From JAHRAW01 sp965203265 (GTDB taxonomy: Bacteria > Pseudomonadota > Gammaproteobacteria > Arenicellales > Poriferihabitantaceae), in NCBI GenBank assembly GCA_965203265.1, contig CBDBBV010000002.1, forward strand, positions 1,178,001-1,242,000: DNA of 64,000 bases, read 5' to 3'. Position 1 is the stretch's first letter. Each line of letters opens with the position of its first letter. Position numbers and translations under genes: made by a program. The notes beneath the pieces were generated by a model, which was not told where the DNA came from, searched no databases, and saw only the letters and a list, made by a program, of their open reading frames with translations. Shown one piece after another: positions 52,531 to 61,037 of the stretch.

Positions 52531-53038
52531 CTCCGATAGACTGGCGGCGATACTCGACGCCATGGCAGCAAAAATCGCCGCCCAATGTTTGTCCGAACCC
52601 ATCCTCATCGGCATCCGCACCGGCGGCGCGTGGCTTGCCCAGCGATTGCAGGCGGCTCTCGACCCTTCCCCGCCGCTCGGCACGCTGGACATTTCCTTCT
52701 ACCGAGACGACTTCAGCCGAGTCGGGCTCAATCCCGAGGTGCGAGCCTCCGATCTGCCGGTGGCGGTGAACAATCGCAACATCATTCTGGTGGACGATGT
52801 ACTGCACACCGGGCGCACCATTCGCGCCGCGCTCAACGAGATATTCTCCTACGGACGCCCCGAGCGGGTATGCCTCGCGGTGCTCATCGAACGCCCCGGC
52901 CGAGAACTGCCGATTCAGGCGGATGTGGTCGGCCAATCCCTCGCGCTGGGCGACCACGAAGAGGCCAAACTCGGTCAAGTCGATGGCCGCCTCGCCCTCA
53001 ACATCATCGAAACCGGAACCGGAGGGGCTGCGCGATGA
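52523..53038 (+). CDS. pyrR: Bifunctional PyrR, pyrimidine regulator/uracil phosphoribosyltransferase
   Basis: 171 residues from GTG 52523. The type I phosphoribosyltransferase core has ILIGIRTGGAWLAQRL, the hood ISFYRDDFSRVGLNP and the PRPP loop IILVDDVLHTGRTIRAAL. In Bacillus PyrR binds pyr mRNA to promote termination; in Gammaproteobacteria with this gene order its regulatory role is less clear, and I see no obvious PyrR-binding loop here. It is coupled by overlap to ruvX (8 bases) and pyrB (ATGA). Confidence 0.92.
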   Translation: MYDSDRLAAILDAMAAKIAAQCLSEPILIGIRTGGAWLAQRLQAALDPSPPLGTLDISFYRDDFSRVGLNPEVRASDLPVAVNNRNIILVDDVLHTGRTIRAALNEIFSYGRPERVCLAVLIERPGRELPIQADVVGQSLALGDHEEAKLGQVDGRLALNIIETGTGGAAR

Positions 53039-54009
53039 ATCCCGCCGACGACTCCATCCAATTCGATCGAAACGGCAGACTGAAGCATTTCCTGACCATC
53101 TGCGGCCTGCCGCGAGAGGCATTGACGAATATCCTCGACACCGCCGAGTCCTTTGTCGGTTTCGGCAAGCGCGAGGTCAAGAAGGTGCCGCTGCTGCGCG
53201 GCAAGACCATGGTCAACCTGTTCTTCGAGCCGAGCACCCGCACCCGCACCACCTTCGAGATCGCCGGCAAGCGCCTGTCCGCCGATGTCATCAACCTGAA
53301 CGCCTCGCGCATGGCCACCATCAAGGGCGAATCCCTGCTCGACACGGTGCGCACGCTGGAGGCCATGCACACCGACCTGTTCGTGGTGCGAGACGGCGCC
53401 AGCGGCGCGGCGCACCTGATCGCCTCCCACCTGCCCGATCACGTGCGGGTGATCAACGCCGGCGACGGCCGCCACTCCCATCCGACTCAGGCCATGCTGG
53501 ATATGTTCACCATCCGCCGCGCCAAGGGCGGCTTCGACGGCCTCAAGGTGGCGATCATCGGCGACTTGCTGCATTCGCGGGTGGCGCGTTCGCAGATTCA
53601 CGCCCTCAACATCCTCGGCGTCTCGGAAGTTCGCGTGGTGGGGCCGCGCACCCTGCTGCCGACCGAGATCGAATCCCTCGGCGTAACCGCCGTCAGCGAT
53701 ATGATCGAAGGGTTGCGCGGCATCGATGTGGTCATCATGCTGCGACTGCAGCGGGAACGCATGGACGGCCAGTTGGTGCCGAGCGAGCAAGAATACTTCA
53801 ACCGCTACGGCCTGACCGAGGAAAAACTTCGGCACGCCGACAAGGAGGCGGTGGTGATGCATCCGGGGCCGATCAATCGCGGCTTGGAAATCTCCTCGGC
53901 GGTCGCCGACAGTTCGCGCTCGGTCATCCTCCAACAGGTGACCAACGGCATCGCCGTGCGCATGTCGATTCTGGCCACCGTCCTGGGCGGCTCGGCGGGG
54001 CGGGCGTGA
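53035..54009 (+). CDS. pyrB: Aspartate carbamoyltransferase catalytic subunit
   Basis: 324 residues from ATG 53035. The carbamoyl-phosphate site reads NLFFEPSTRTRTTFEIAGKRL; INAGDGRHSHPTQAMLDMFTI and MLRLQRERMD follow, then the aspartate-binding MHPGPINRGLEI. It makes carbamoyl aspartate. The N-terminal extension and overlap with a noncatalytic PyrC' fit the Pseudomonas-type class A ATCase, a dodecamer in which PyrC' is structural. The GTG start of pyrC' overlaps the stop. Confidence 0.95.
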   Translation: MNPADDSIQFDRNGRLKHFLTICGLPREALTNILDTAESFVGFGKREVKKVPLLRGKTMVNLFFEPSTRTRTTFEIAGKRLSADVINLNASRMATIKGESLLDTVRTLEAMHTDLFVVRDGASGAAHLIASHLPDHVRVINAGDGRHSHPTQAMLDMFTIRRAKGGFDGLKVAIIGDLLHSRVARSQIHALNILGVSEVRVVGPRTLLPTEIESLGVTAVSDMIEGLRGIDVVIMLRLQRERMDGQLVPSEQEYFNRYGLTEEKLRHADKEAVVMHPGPINRGLEISSAVADSSRSVILQQVTNGIAVRMSILATVLGGSAGRA

Positions 54010-55313
54010 GCGTGAACCTGCTGATCAGCGGCGGGCGGGTGGTGGATCCGGCCAACGGCATCGACGCCGTCGGCGATGTATGCGTGCGCCGGGGGAAAAT
54101 CGCGGCAGTCGGTAAGCGGCCGAAAAATTTCGAGGCCAGCCGCCGCATCGACGCCGGCGGGCTGATGGTGTTGCCCGGCCTCATCGACCTGTGCGCGCGT
54201 CTGCGCGAACCCGGCGAGGCGTACAAGGCCACCATCGCCAGCGAAACCCGCGCCGGTGCCAGCGGCGGCATCACCCGCATGGTATGCCCGCCGGACACCT
54301 TTCCGGTGATCGACACGCCGGCCATGGCGCGCATGGTGCAGGATCGCGCCGCCGCCTGCGGCTTCACCCGCGTGCACCCCCTCGGCGCGCTCACCACCGG
54401 CCTCGGCGGCGAGCGACTGGCCGATATGGCGTTGCTGATGGACGCCGGTTGCGTGGGCATGAGCAACGGCTTGGCGGCGGTGCGAAATACGCTGGTCATG
54501 CGCCGCGCCATGCAGTACGCCTCGACCTACGGACTGGCGGTTTTCGTCACCCCGCGCGACCCCTGGCTGCAGGGAAACGGGGTGGTGCACGAGGGCGAGA
54601 TCAGCACCCTTCTCGGCCTACCGGCGATACCGGAAGCGGCGGAGACGGTCGGCGTGGCGCGCGACCTCGCGCTCATCGAGACCAGCGGCGCGCGCGCCCA
54701 TTTCGACCTGATCTCCTGCGGGCGGGCTGTGCAGATGATCGCCGAGGCCAATGCTCGCGGCTTGCCGGTAACCGCCGGTGTCGCCATTCACCACCTGCAC
54801 CTGACTGAAAGACACATCGGCGCGTTCGACACCCGATACAAGGTATTCCCGCCGCTGCGCACCGAACTCGATCGCCTCGCCCTGATTCGCGGCGTGGCCG
54901 ACGGCACCATCAACGCGATCTGCTCCGACCACCAACCCCACGGCGCCGACTCCAAACTGGCGCCCTTCGCCGAAGCCGCCGCGGGCATCGCCGGCGTGGA
55001 CACCTTGTTGACCTTGACGCTGGAATTGGTCACTCAGGGGGCGTTGCCGCTGGCCACCGCCGTGGCCGCGTTGACGATCAATCCGGCGGGCATCATCGGC
55101 ATAGACGGCGGCCATCTCGGAATCGGCGCGGCGGCCGACTTGTGCTTGTTCGACCCCGCGTTGAATTGGACTCTGGACGACCGCTCCATGTGCAGCAGCG
55201 GCAGGAATTCCCCGTGGTTCGGGCAAACCCTGCGCGGCAAGGTGGTCGCCACCATCATCGACGGCGAGGTGGTTCACTGCCATCACGGCGAGGCGGTTGC
55301 GGCGGGGGGATAG
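54006..55313 (+). CDS. pyrC': Dihydroorotase-like noncatalytic ATCase subunit (PyrC')
   Basis: 435 residues from GTG 54006. It has the DHOase fold (LLISGGRVVDPANGIDAVGDVCVRRGKI, GASGGITRMVCPPDT, INAICSDHQPHGADSK), but the first metal motif is altered: the usual PGxIDxHxHxREPG reads PGLIDLCARLREPG, so both His ligands are missing. This matches the inactive PyrC' or PyrX proteins that support PyrB in the class A ATCase complex. An active dihydroorotase must lie elsewhere in the genome. Translation is coupled to pyrB. Confidence 0.9.
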   Translation: MSVNLLISGGRVVDPANGIDAVGDVCVRRGKIAAVGKRPKNFEASRRIDAGGLMVLPGLIDLCARLREPGEAYKATIASETRAGASGGITRMVCPPDTFPVIDTPAMARMVQDRAAACGFTRVHPLGALTTGLGGERLADMALLMDAGCVGMSNGLAAVRNTLVMRRAMQYASTYGLAVFVTPRDPWLQGNGVVHEGEISTLLGLPAIPEAAETVGVARDLALIETSGARAHFDLISCGRAVQMIAEANARGLPVTAGVAIHHLHLTERHIGAFDTRYKVFPPLRTELDRLALIRGVADGTINAICSDHQPHGADSKLAPFAEAAAGIAGVDTLLTLTLELVTQGALPLATAVAALTINPAGIIGIDGGHLGIGAAADLCLFDPALNWTLDDRSMCSSGRNSPWFGQTLRGKVVATIIDGEVVHCHHGEAVAAGG

Positions 55314-55450
55314 TCGCTTCCCTCTTTGCGCCGCCGCAACGATTACCATTATTTAATATCCCGTTCACCTTGCGGTAAGGGTCGCTCTGCTACAGTGCGC
55401 CCCGGATGATCCCAACGACTCATACACTCAACCCATTCGAGGCGATTTTC

Positions 55451-56986
55451 ATGTATCCCCCGTTTCAACGAACCCGAACCCTCCGAATCCGCCGAATCCG
55501 CATAACCACCGCGGCGGCCATCGCGCTGACCGTCTCGGCCGTGGCACCGCAATTCGCCAGCGCGGAGACAACCCATGCCGCCGCCGATCTACCGGCGGTC
55601 AACATCAACGATGGCTTTGCCGATCTGGTGCAGGCGGTGAAGCCCGCGGTGGTCAACATCTCCACCACCGGGCGGGTGGTTGGCGGCGTGCCCGACTTCG
55701 GCAGGCAGATGCCGGAATTCGAGGAGTTCTTCCGCCGGTTTTTCGGCGAACCGCCGGGGCACAAGCGCGAATCGCGGCCACGCCAGCAGCCGCAGCCTCA
55801 GCCGCAGCCGGGAGCGCCGCCGTCCGTGCGCAAGACCACCGCGGTCGGCTCCGGATTCATCATCGACCCCGAGGGCCTGGTGGTGACCAATCACCATGTC
55901 ATCGAGGGCGCCGATGAGATCGAGGTGGTGTTCGACGACGGCACGCGCATTCCGGCGACCTTGCGGGGACGCGATCGGAAAACCGATCTGGCGCTGTTGA
56001 AAATCACCACGGACAAGCCGCTTCCATTCGTGAAATTCGGCGATTCCGACGCCGCCAGAGTGGGCGACTGGGTGATCGCCATCGGCAATCCGTTCGGCCT
56101 CGGCGGAACCACCACCAGCGGCATCATCTCCGCTCGCGGGCGGGATATTCAGTCGGGCCCGCTGGACGATTTCATCCAGATAGACGCGCCCATCAATCGC
56201 GGCAATTCCGGCGGCCCGCTGTTCAACATCGAGGGGGAAGTCATCGGCGTCAACAGCGCGATCTACTCACCCAATGGCGGCAATGTGGGCATCGGCTTCG
56301 CCATCCCCTCTTCCATGGCGAGCAATGTCATCGCCCAGTTGCGCGACAACGGCGTGGTGCAGCGCGGATTCCTCGGCGTGCAAATTCAGCGCGTCAGCGA
56401 GGAGATCGCCGAAAGTCTTGGGCTGGAGAAATCTACCGGGGCGCTGGTTACGCAGGTGGTGGCGGACGCGCCGGCGGAACGAGCCGGCATCGAGGCGGGC
56501 GATGTCATCCTCACCTACGACGGCAAGGAGGTACGCAAAATGCGCGACCTGCCGAAACTGGTCGCCCTGACCGAGAACGAAACCGAGGTCGATATAGAAA
56601 TCTGGCGGGATGGGCGGCGGCGCACGTTGCAGGTCGCCATCGGCAGTAGCGAGGAGGAGGAAGCCGCTGTGGCCGCGAATACCTCCGAATCCGGCGGGCT
56701 CGGCCTGTCCGTGGGTACATTGAATCGGGAAAATCGCGAGCGATACGGTATTGCCGAAGAGACCGAGGGCGTGGTGATTGTGGATGTGCGCCCCGACGGC
56801 GCCGCGGCAAAGCGCGGGCTGCGGGAGGGCGATGTCATCAAGCGCATCGGCACTCGCGCGGTCGACTCGCCGGAAGCCGTGCGGGACGCTCTCAAGGCCG
56901 CGCGGGACGCCGAGAAAAAATCGGTACTATTGTTGTTGGAACGAGACGGACAGGCTCGTTTCGTGGTCGTGCCGCTTAGTTCTTGA
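55451..56986 (+). CDS. DegP/DegQ-family periplasmic serine protease
   Basis: 511 residues from ATG 55451, chosen because GAGG lies eight bases upstream; ATG 55406 lacks a binding site. A signal peptide (ITTAAAIALTVSAVAPQFASA) precedes the trypsin-like domain with His in VVTNHHVIEG, Asp in RKTDLALLKI and Ser in NRGNSGGPLFN. Two PDZ domains follow (GVQIQRVSEEIAESLGL...AERAGIEAGDVILTYDG; GVVIVDVRPDGAAAKRGLREGDVIKRIG). A Pro/Gln-rich linker lies before the protease domain. It degrades or chaperones misfolded envelope proteins. MucD or DegQ would be equally acceptable names. No sigma-E promoter was recognised. Confidence 0.93.
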   Translation: MYPPFQRTRTLRIRRIRITTAAAIALTVSAVAPQFASAETTHAAADLPAVNINDGFADLVQAVKPAVVNISTTGRVVGGVPDFGRQMPEFEEFFRRFFGEPPGHKRESRPRQQPQPQPQPGAPPSVRKTTAVGSGFIIDPEGLVVTNHHVIEGADEIEVVFDDGTRIPATLRGRDRKTDLALLKITTDKPLPFVKFGDSDAARVGDWVIAIGNPFGLGGTTTSGIISARGRDIQSGPLDDFIQIDAPINRGNSGGPLFNIEGEVIGVNSAIYSPNGGNVGIGFAIPSSMASNVIAQLRDNGVVQRGFLGVQIQRVSEEIAESLGLEKSTGALVTQVVADAPAERAGIEAGDVILTYDGKEVRKMRDLPKLVALTENETEVDIEIWRDGRRRTLQVAIGSSEEEEAAVAANTSESGGLGLSVGTLNRENRERYGIAEETEGVVIVDVRPDGAAAKRGLREGDVIKRIGTRAVDSPEAVRDALKAARDAEKKSVLLLLERDGQARFVVVPLSS

Positions 56987-57022
56987 TTCGTTCTTGATTC
57001 GTTCCTGATTCGTTCCTGAAGT
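56979..57022. repeat. 11-bp tandem repeats across the stop of the DegP-like gene
   Basis: GTTCTTGATTC occurs twice, then GTTCCTGATTC and partial GTTCCTGAA copies. The TGA stop of the protease lies in the first unit. The 11-bp period equals that of the pcnB repeats. Confidence 0.85.
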
Positions 57023-57133
57023 TCCTGACAAATTACCTCTGCTGTTCATGCACACGGATGTGCCTTTTTTCCAACCGTACCGCTTGGCAGCCGTGCCGAG
57101 GCGCCGCCTCCGGCTCCAAAGCGTGAATTGACC

Positions 57134-57139
57134 TATAAT
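57134..57139 (+). promoter_or_regulatory. -10 element immediately before cysE
   Basis: A perfect TATAAT ends six bases before the chosen cysE ATG, which would place transcription initiation at the start codon (leaderless mRNA). No clear -35 element. Confidence 0.4.
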
Positions 57140-57145
57140 CCGGCC

Positions 57146-57967
57146 ATGAATCTGGCGCATCCGGCTCCCGAACAATCCACCCTCGTGTGGCAGACGCTGC
57201 GCGCCGAAGTCGAGGCGCAGATTGCGGCGGAACCGCTTCTCACCGCCTTCCTGCAACCGGCGGTGTTGCGGCATCCCACCTTCGGCGCCGCGCTGGCGGC
57301 GTTGCTGGCGCAGAAGTTGGCGTGCCCGACGCTGACCGAGTCGAATCTGCGGGAACTCATCAACCAAGCCCACGCCGACCATCCGCAGTTGCTGGACGCC
57401 GCCATGGAAGACCTGCTGGCGTTTCTCGATCGCGATCCGGCGTGCGATCGCTATTCCCTGCCGTTCCTCTACTACAAGGGCTATCAGGGCCTGCAAATGC
57501 ACCGCGTCGTCCACTGGCTGTGGCGGCGGCAGCGGCGGGAACTGGCGCGCTACCTGCACAGCCGGAGCAACGAGGTGTTTGCCATGGACATCCATCCGGC
57601 GGCTCGCATCGGCAGCGGCATACTCATCGACCACGGCACTTCTCTGGTCATCGGCGAAACCGCCGTGGTTGGCGACAATGTATCCATGTTGCACGAAGTT
57701 ACTCTGGGCGGAACCGGCAAGGACTGCGGCGACCGCCATCCCAAGGTCGGCGCCGGAGTGCTGATCGGCGCCGGCGCGAAAATCCTCGGCAATGTGCGCA
57801 TCGGCGAGGGCGCGAAGATCGGCGCCGGCAGCGTGGTGCTGGACGATGTACCGGCGCGTTGCACCGTTGCGGGGGTACCGGCGCGGGCGGTTGGCGAGTG
57901 TGGTTGCGAGCAACCGGCGCTGGAAATGGATCACACTCTGGAGATGAATTCCCCCGCCGAACGCTAG
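57146..57967 (+). CDS. cysE: Serine O-acetyltransferase
   Basis: 273 residues from ATG 57146. The N-terminal helical domain (LRAEVEAQIAAEPLLTAFL) is followed by DRDPACDRYSLPFLYYKGYQGLQMHRVVHWLW in overlapping form and the left-handed beta-helix hexapeptide domain (DIHPAARIGSGILIDHGTSLVIGETAVVGDNVSML, VTLGGTG, RHPKVGAGVLIGAGAKILGNVRIG). The C-terminus after VPARAVG is present; such a tail mediates cysteine feedback and binding to CysK. It makes O-acetylserine for cysteine synthesis. A six-base inverted GAGGCG/CGCCTC lies upstream. Confidence 0.95.
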   Translation: MNLAHPAPEQSTLVWQTLRAEVEAQIAAEPLLTAFLQPAVLRHPTFGAALAALLAQKLACPTLTESNLRELINQAHADHPQLLDAAMEDLLAFLDRDPACDRYSLPFLYYKGYQGLQMHRVVHWLWRRQRRELARYLHSRSNEVFAMDIHPAARIGSGILIDHGTSLVIGETAVVGDNVSMLHEVTLGGTGKDCGDRHPKVGAGVLIGAGAKILGNVRIGEGAKIGAGSVVLDDVPARCTVAGVPARAVGECGCEQPALEMDHTLEMNSPAER

Positions 57968-57975
57968 CGGACGCG

Positions 57976-58009
57976 GTGGGAGTGATGGGGCGCCCTGCTC
58001 CGCTCCCAC
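57976..58009. terminator. Hairpin between convergent cysE and DUF924 genes
   Basis: GTGGGAG (57976-57982) pairs with CTCCCAC (58003-58009) in the 55-base spacer between convergent genes. No T-run on either strand, so it is only a candidate bidirectional terminator. Confidence 0.35.
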
Positions 58010-58022
58010 TCCTATAGCCAGT

Positions 58023-58652
58023 TCAAAAAGACGATCCCGGCTGTTCGAGAAAGGCCACTTCCTCGGCGCTCGACGGGCGGCCGAGAATGCGGTTTCGATG
58101 GGGGAATCTACCGAATCTGGCGATGATGTCGTGGTGTTGGCGGGCGTAGTCGCAATAGTTTTCGAACAATTCGGTTTCCGCCGCATCCACGCTCTCGGCC
58201 AACTCCTCATACAGGGCGAGCGAACGCTGCTGCTCGGCCAACACCTCGCTGTGCTCGAACGGCAGGTAAGCGAAGACGCGCTCGATGGGCCGCAACTGCC
58301 GCGCCGCGCCGCCGTCCACGCAAAGTTTGGCGAAGTTCAGGGCAATCGGATCGCAGGCGAACGCCTTGGGCGAATTCCGGTAGATGTTGCGGGGGAATTG
58401 GTCGGCGCAGATGATCAGCGCCAGCAGGCCGCGGGGAGATTCGGCCCAGGAGGCGAGTTCGCCGGCGGCCACGGCCTCGGTGGCGGCGGTGAATCGGGTG
58501 GCGATTTCCCGGTCGGTATGCTCGTTCTTGCCCCACCACAGTTCGGATTTTTCCGCGGCTACCTCGGCTGCGGTAGCAGTACGCTCGCGCCCGAACCAGA
58601 ATTCGAGAATGCGCTCGCCGTCTTCGTGCGGGTTTCGTCTTGCCGTTGCCAT
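58023..58652 (-). CDS. DUF924 family protein
   Basis: 209 residues from ATG 58652. DUF924 signatures are ILEFWFGRER near the start, ELWWGKNEHTDREIATRF, LALIICADQFPRNIYRNSPKAFACDPIAL and VFAYLPFEHSEVLAEQQRS, ending in RFGRFPHRNRILGRPSSAEEVAFLEQPGSSF in overlapping form. It is an all-helical TPR-like protein of unknown function, widespread in Proteobacteria. The frame extends upstream to 59084 only as a shadow. Confidence 0.92.
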   Translation of the reverse strand: MATARRNPHEDGERILEFWFGRERTATAAEVAAEKSELWWGKNEHTDREIATRFTAATEAVAAGELASWAESPRGLLALIICADQFPRNIYRNSPKAFACDPIALNFAKLCVDGGAARQLRPIERVFAYLPFEHSEVLAEQQRSLALYEELAESVDAAETELFENYCDYARQHHDIIARFGRFPHRNRILGRPSSAEEVAFLEQPGSSF

Positions 58653-58773
58653 CGCCGCATTATTCGCCATACATTTCCGGTTTACAATAGCCGTAGCCCG
58701 CTCGCCCACGAACACGCCGCCCGCACCCACCGAACATAATGCTGCCGCCCATCCAACCGCCCCGCAGACGCTG

Positions 58774-59250
58774 ATGGCCATCAAGCTGTTCCTCGCCGTG
58801 GTCGCGCTGGCCGGGGTTATGTGGTATCTCGGTTGGTATAACCGAGCGACTCCGGCGCAACGCAATCGCTCCCTGCGTAGCGTGATCCTGTACGGCATCG
58901 GTGCCGCCATTCTCGTGCTGGTGTTGAGTGGCCGCCTGCCGTGGTTGTTCGCCATCATCAGCGCCGTGGTGCCGTGGCTGAATCGCGCGCTGACGGCTCG
59001 GCAGGCGTGGAAATTCTTCTCCGGATTCCGCAAATCCGGGGCGCAGCAGCAGCACGCCCCGCCGCCCGGCGACAGCATGGACATCGCCGAGGCATATCAA
59101 ATTCTCGGCCTCGCCCCCGGCGCCACGGAGCGGGAAATCATCGAGGCGCACCGCAAGTTGATGCAGAAAATTCATCCGGATCGAGGCGGCTCGGACTATC
59201 TCGCGGCGCGCATCAATCAGGCCAAGGAAGTGCTGCTGGCGGCGCTGTAG
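58774..59250 (+). CDS. Membrane-anchored J-domain protein
   Basis: 158 residues. Two hydrophobic segments (AIKLFLAVVALAGVMWYLGWY; SVILYGIGAAILVLVLSGRLPWLFAIISAVVPW in overlapping form) are followed by a C-terminal J domain (IAEAYQILGLAPGATEREIIEAHRKLMQKIHPDRGGSDYLAARINQAKEVLL) with the HPD motif. The layout resembles Pam18/TIM14-type J proteins and the bacterial DjlA-like group. It should recruit DnaK to the inner membrane. It is divergent from DUF924 and upstream of thyA. Confidence 0.85.
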   Translation: MAIKLFLAVVALAGVMWYLGWYNRATPAQRNRSLRSVILYGIGAAILVLVLSGRLPWLFAIISAVVPWLNRALTARQAWKFFSGFRKSGAQQQHAPPPGDSMDIAEAYQILGLAPGATEREIIEAHRKLMQKIHPDRGGSDYLAARINQAKEVLLAAL

Positions 59251-59314
59251 CCGATCGGTCATCCGCTACAATTCGCCCCCATTCCCATAAACCACTCGCC
59301 CCCGGAGCGCCCCG

Positions 59315-60184
59315 TTGAAACAATATCTGGACGCGGTTCGCGAGACCCTGAAAACGGGTACGCGCAAACCCAATCGCACCGGCGTGGACACGATTTCGAC
59401 CTTCAACATCAATTATGAAATCGACCTCGCCGAGGGTTTCCCGCTGCTGACCACCAAGGAGATTTCGTGGAAGAACATCGTCATCGAAAATCTCTGGTTC
59501 CTGTCCGGCAGCACCGACATCGCCCTGCTGCGCAAACACGGCTGCAAGTTCTGGGAGCCGTGGGCCGATTCGCGCGGCAAGGTGCCGAGCGCATATGGCA
59601 GCTTCTGGCGCAATTTCCCCCTGCCGGATGGCGGCGGCAGCGACCAGATCGCCTTCGTGGTCGAGCAGTTGCGCAGCAATCCGCTGAGCCGCCGCATGGT
59701 GGTATCGGCGTGGGCGCCGGGCAACGCCCATACCAGCGCATTGCCGCCGTGTCATGCCCTGTGGGTGGTCAATGTGCAGTTGGATCACGCCGGTACGCCG
59801 CATCTGTGCCTGCATCTGACTCAGCGCAGTTGCGATATTGCCCTGGGGGTGCCCTACAACATCGCCGGTTATGCGCTGATGCTGTCGCTGTTGTCGCGTT
59901 TCAGCAACATTCCGGCGGGCATATTCGCCCATACCCTGATCGACGCCCACATCTACACAGCCAAGGCGGACGGCAGCATGGCCGAATACGACCATGTTCC
60001 CGGACTTGAGCGGCAGATCGAACGCTCGCCTCGGCCCTTGCCCAAGTTGGAAATCGATCCCTCCATTGCTGCCCTCGAGGACATCGAGCCGCTACTGTCG
60101 CTGGATACCGATGAAGTGCTGGCGAGATTCAAACTGCACGGCTACGATCCGCATCCGGCGATTCTTTTCAAGGTGGCTGTGTAG
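59315..60184 (+). CDS. thyA: Thymidylate synthase
   Basis: 289 residues starting with TTG 59315, preceded by GGAG at eight bases. Landmarks are RTGVDTISTFN, FPLLTTKEISWKNIVIENLWFLSGSTD, the nucleophile in LPPCHALW, LHLTQRSCDIALGVPYNIAGYALML, and FAHTLIDAHIY. It methylates dUMP using methylenetetrahydrofolate, and the folA gene starts directly after its stop. The C-terminus FKVAV shows the conserved aliphatic end. Confidence 0.95.
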   Translation: MKQYLDAVRETLKTGTRKPNRTGVDTISTFNINYEIDLAEGFPLLTTKEISWKNIVIENLWFLSGSTDIALLRKHGCKFWEPWADSRGKVPSAYGSFWRNFPLPDGGGSDQIAFVVEQLRSNPLSRRMVVSAWAPGNAHTSALPPCHALWVVNVQLDHAGTPHLCLHLTQRSCDIALGVPYNIAGYALMLSLLSRFSNIPAGIFAHTLIDAHIYTAKADGSMAEYDHVPGLERQIERSPRPLPKLEIDPSIAALEDIEPLLSLDTDEVLARFKLHGYDPHPAILFKVAV

Positions 60185-60712
60185 ATGGGTGCGGGGCGAT
60201 TCGGGCGGCGGACGCCGTTGCGCGGGGCGATTGTCGTGATGACCGAGGATGAGTCCCCGAGCGGGCGGCATATCATCGGCGTGGACGGCGGCCTGCCGTG
60301 GCATTACAGCGCGGATTTGAAGCGGTTCAAGAAGCGCACGATGGGCAGCGTCATCATCATGGGGCGGGTTACTTGGTGCTCCATCGGGCGCAAGGCGTTG
60401 CCGGGTCGTCGCAACATCGTCATCAGCAGATCGCAGGTGGCCGATGCGGAGCATTACGGTAGTGTCGAGCAGGCGTTCGCAGCCTATCCGAAACGGCGCA
60501 TTTGGGTGATCGGCGGCGGGCAGATCTATCGCGCGGCGATGCCGTACCTGAATTTGCTCGATGTTACCTTCGTGCCCGAATTCATCACCGCCGCCGATGC
60601 CGTCCGCTTCCCCGAAATCGATCCGTCCCGCTGGCGCGCCGGTCGCAGGAACAAGGTGCCCGGCGATGATCGCCTGCGCTACATCCTGTATCGCCGCATC
60701 CAACCGGACTAG
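60185..60712 (+). CDS. folA: Dihydrofolate reductase
   Basis: 175 residues. IIGVDGGLPWHYSADLKRFKKRTMGSVIIMGRVTW contains in overlapping form the Met20-loop-like LPW and the substrate-binding acidic residue, and GRRNIVISR and WVIGGGQIYRAAMPYLNLLDVTFV follow. The N-terminus is unusually long and basic (MGAGRFGRRTPLRGAIVVMTEDESPSGR). The ATG directly abuts the thyA TAG. It regenerates tetrahydrofolate consumed by ThyA. Confidence 0.92.
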   Translation: MGAGRFGRRTPLRGAIVVMTEDESPSGRHIIGVDGGLPWHYSADLKRFKKRTMGSVIIMGRVTWCSIGRKALPGRRNIVISRSQVADAEHYGSVEQAFAAYPKRRIWVIGGGQIYRAAMPYLNLLDVTFVPEFITAADAVRFPEIDPSRWRAGRRNKVPGDDRLRYILYRRIQPD

Positions 60713-60719
60713 TCGGCAA

Positions 60720-61034
60720 ATGGGCAAACGGGTCTTCGACACCTATCACGCGCCCGAAGCGGAAACGGATGGCGTCAAGGCGGCACTGGAGGCTGCCGGT
60801 ATCGCCTACTATGAAACCTATAAGGGGAAATGGGGGGTGGGCTCTGCTGGGATTTGGGTGAGTGATGATGGGGATTATGGTCGGGCGCGGGTGGTGATTG
60901 ATGGGTTTCAGCGGGAGTGGGTTGAGAGGGTTAGGAGGGAGGAAGTGCCGGCAAGGGTGAATTGGGGACGCTTGCCGGCACTTTTGGTTGTGGTGGGGGT
61001 TATATTTTATTTGACTTTTTATTGGTATTTTTGA
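60720..61034 (+). CDS. DUF6164 family small membrane protein
   Basis: 104 residues. The conserved part FDTYHAPEAETDGVKAALEAAGIAYYETYKGKWGVGSAGIWV is followed by RARVVIDGFQREWVERVR and a C-terminal transmembrane helix (LPALLVVVGVIFYLTFYWYF). It resembles the small gammaproteobacterial DUF6164 proteins. It starts seven bases after folA and is probably cotranscribed. Its function is unknown. Confidence 0.8.
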   Translation: MGKRVFDTYHAPEAETDGVKAALEAAGIAYYETYKGKWGVGSAGIWVSDDGDYGRARVVIDGFQREWVERVRREEVPARVNWGRLPALLVVVGVIFYLTFYWYF

Positions 61035-61037
61035 GAT

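Noticed and set aside
52797..55313. 838-residue fusion upstream of pyrC'
   Set aside because: The first 400 codons are a shadow of pyrR and pyrB; GTG 54006 overlapping the pyrB stop is the natural start.
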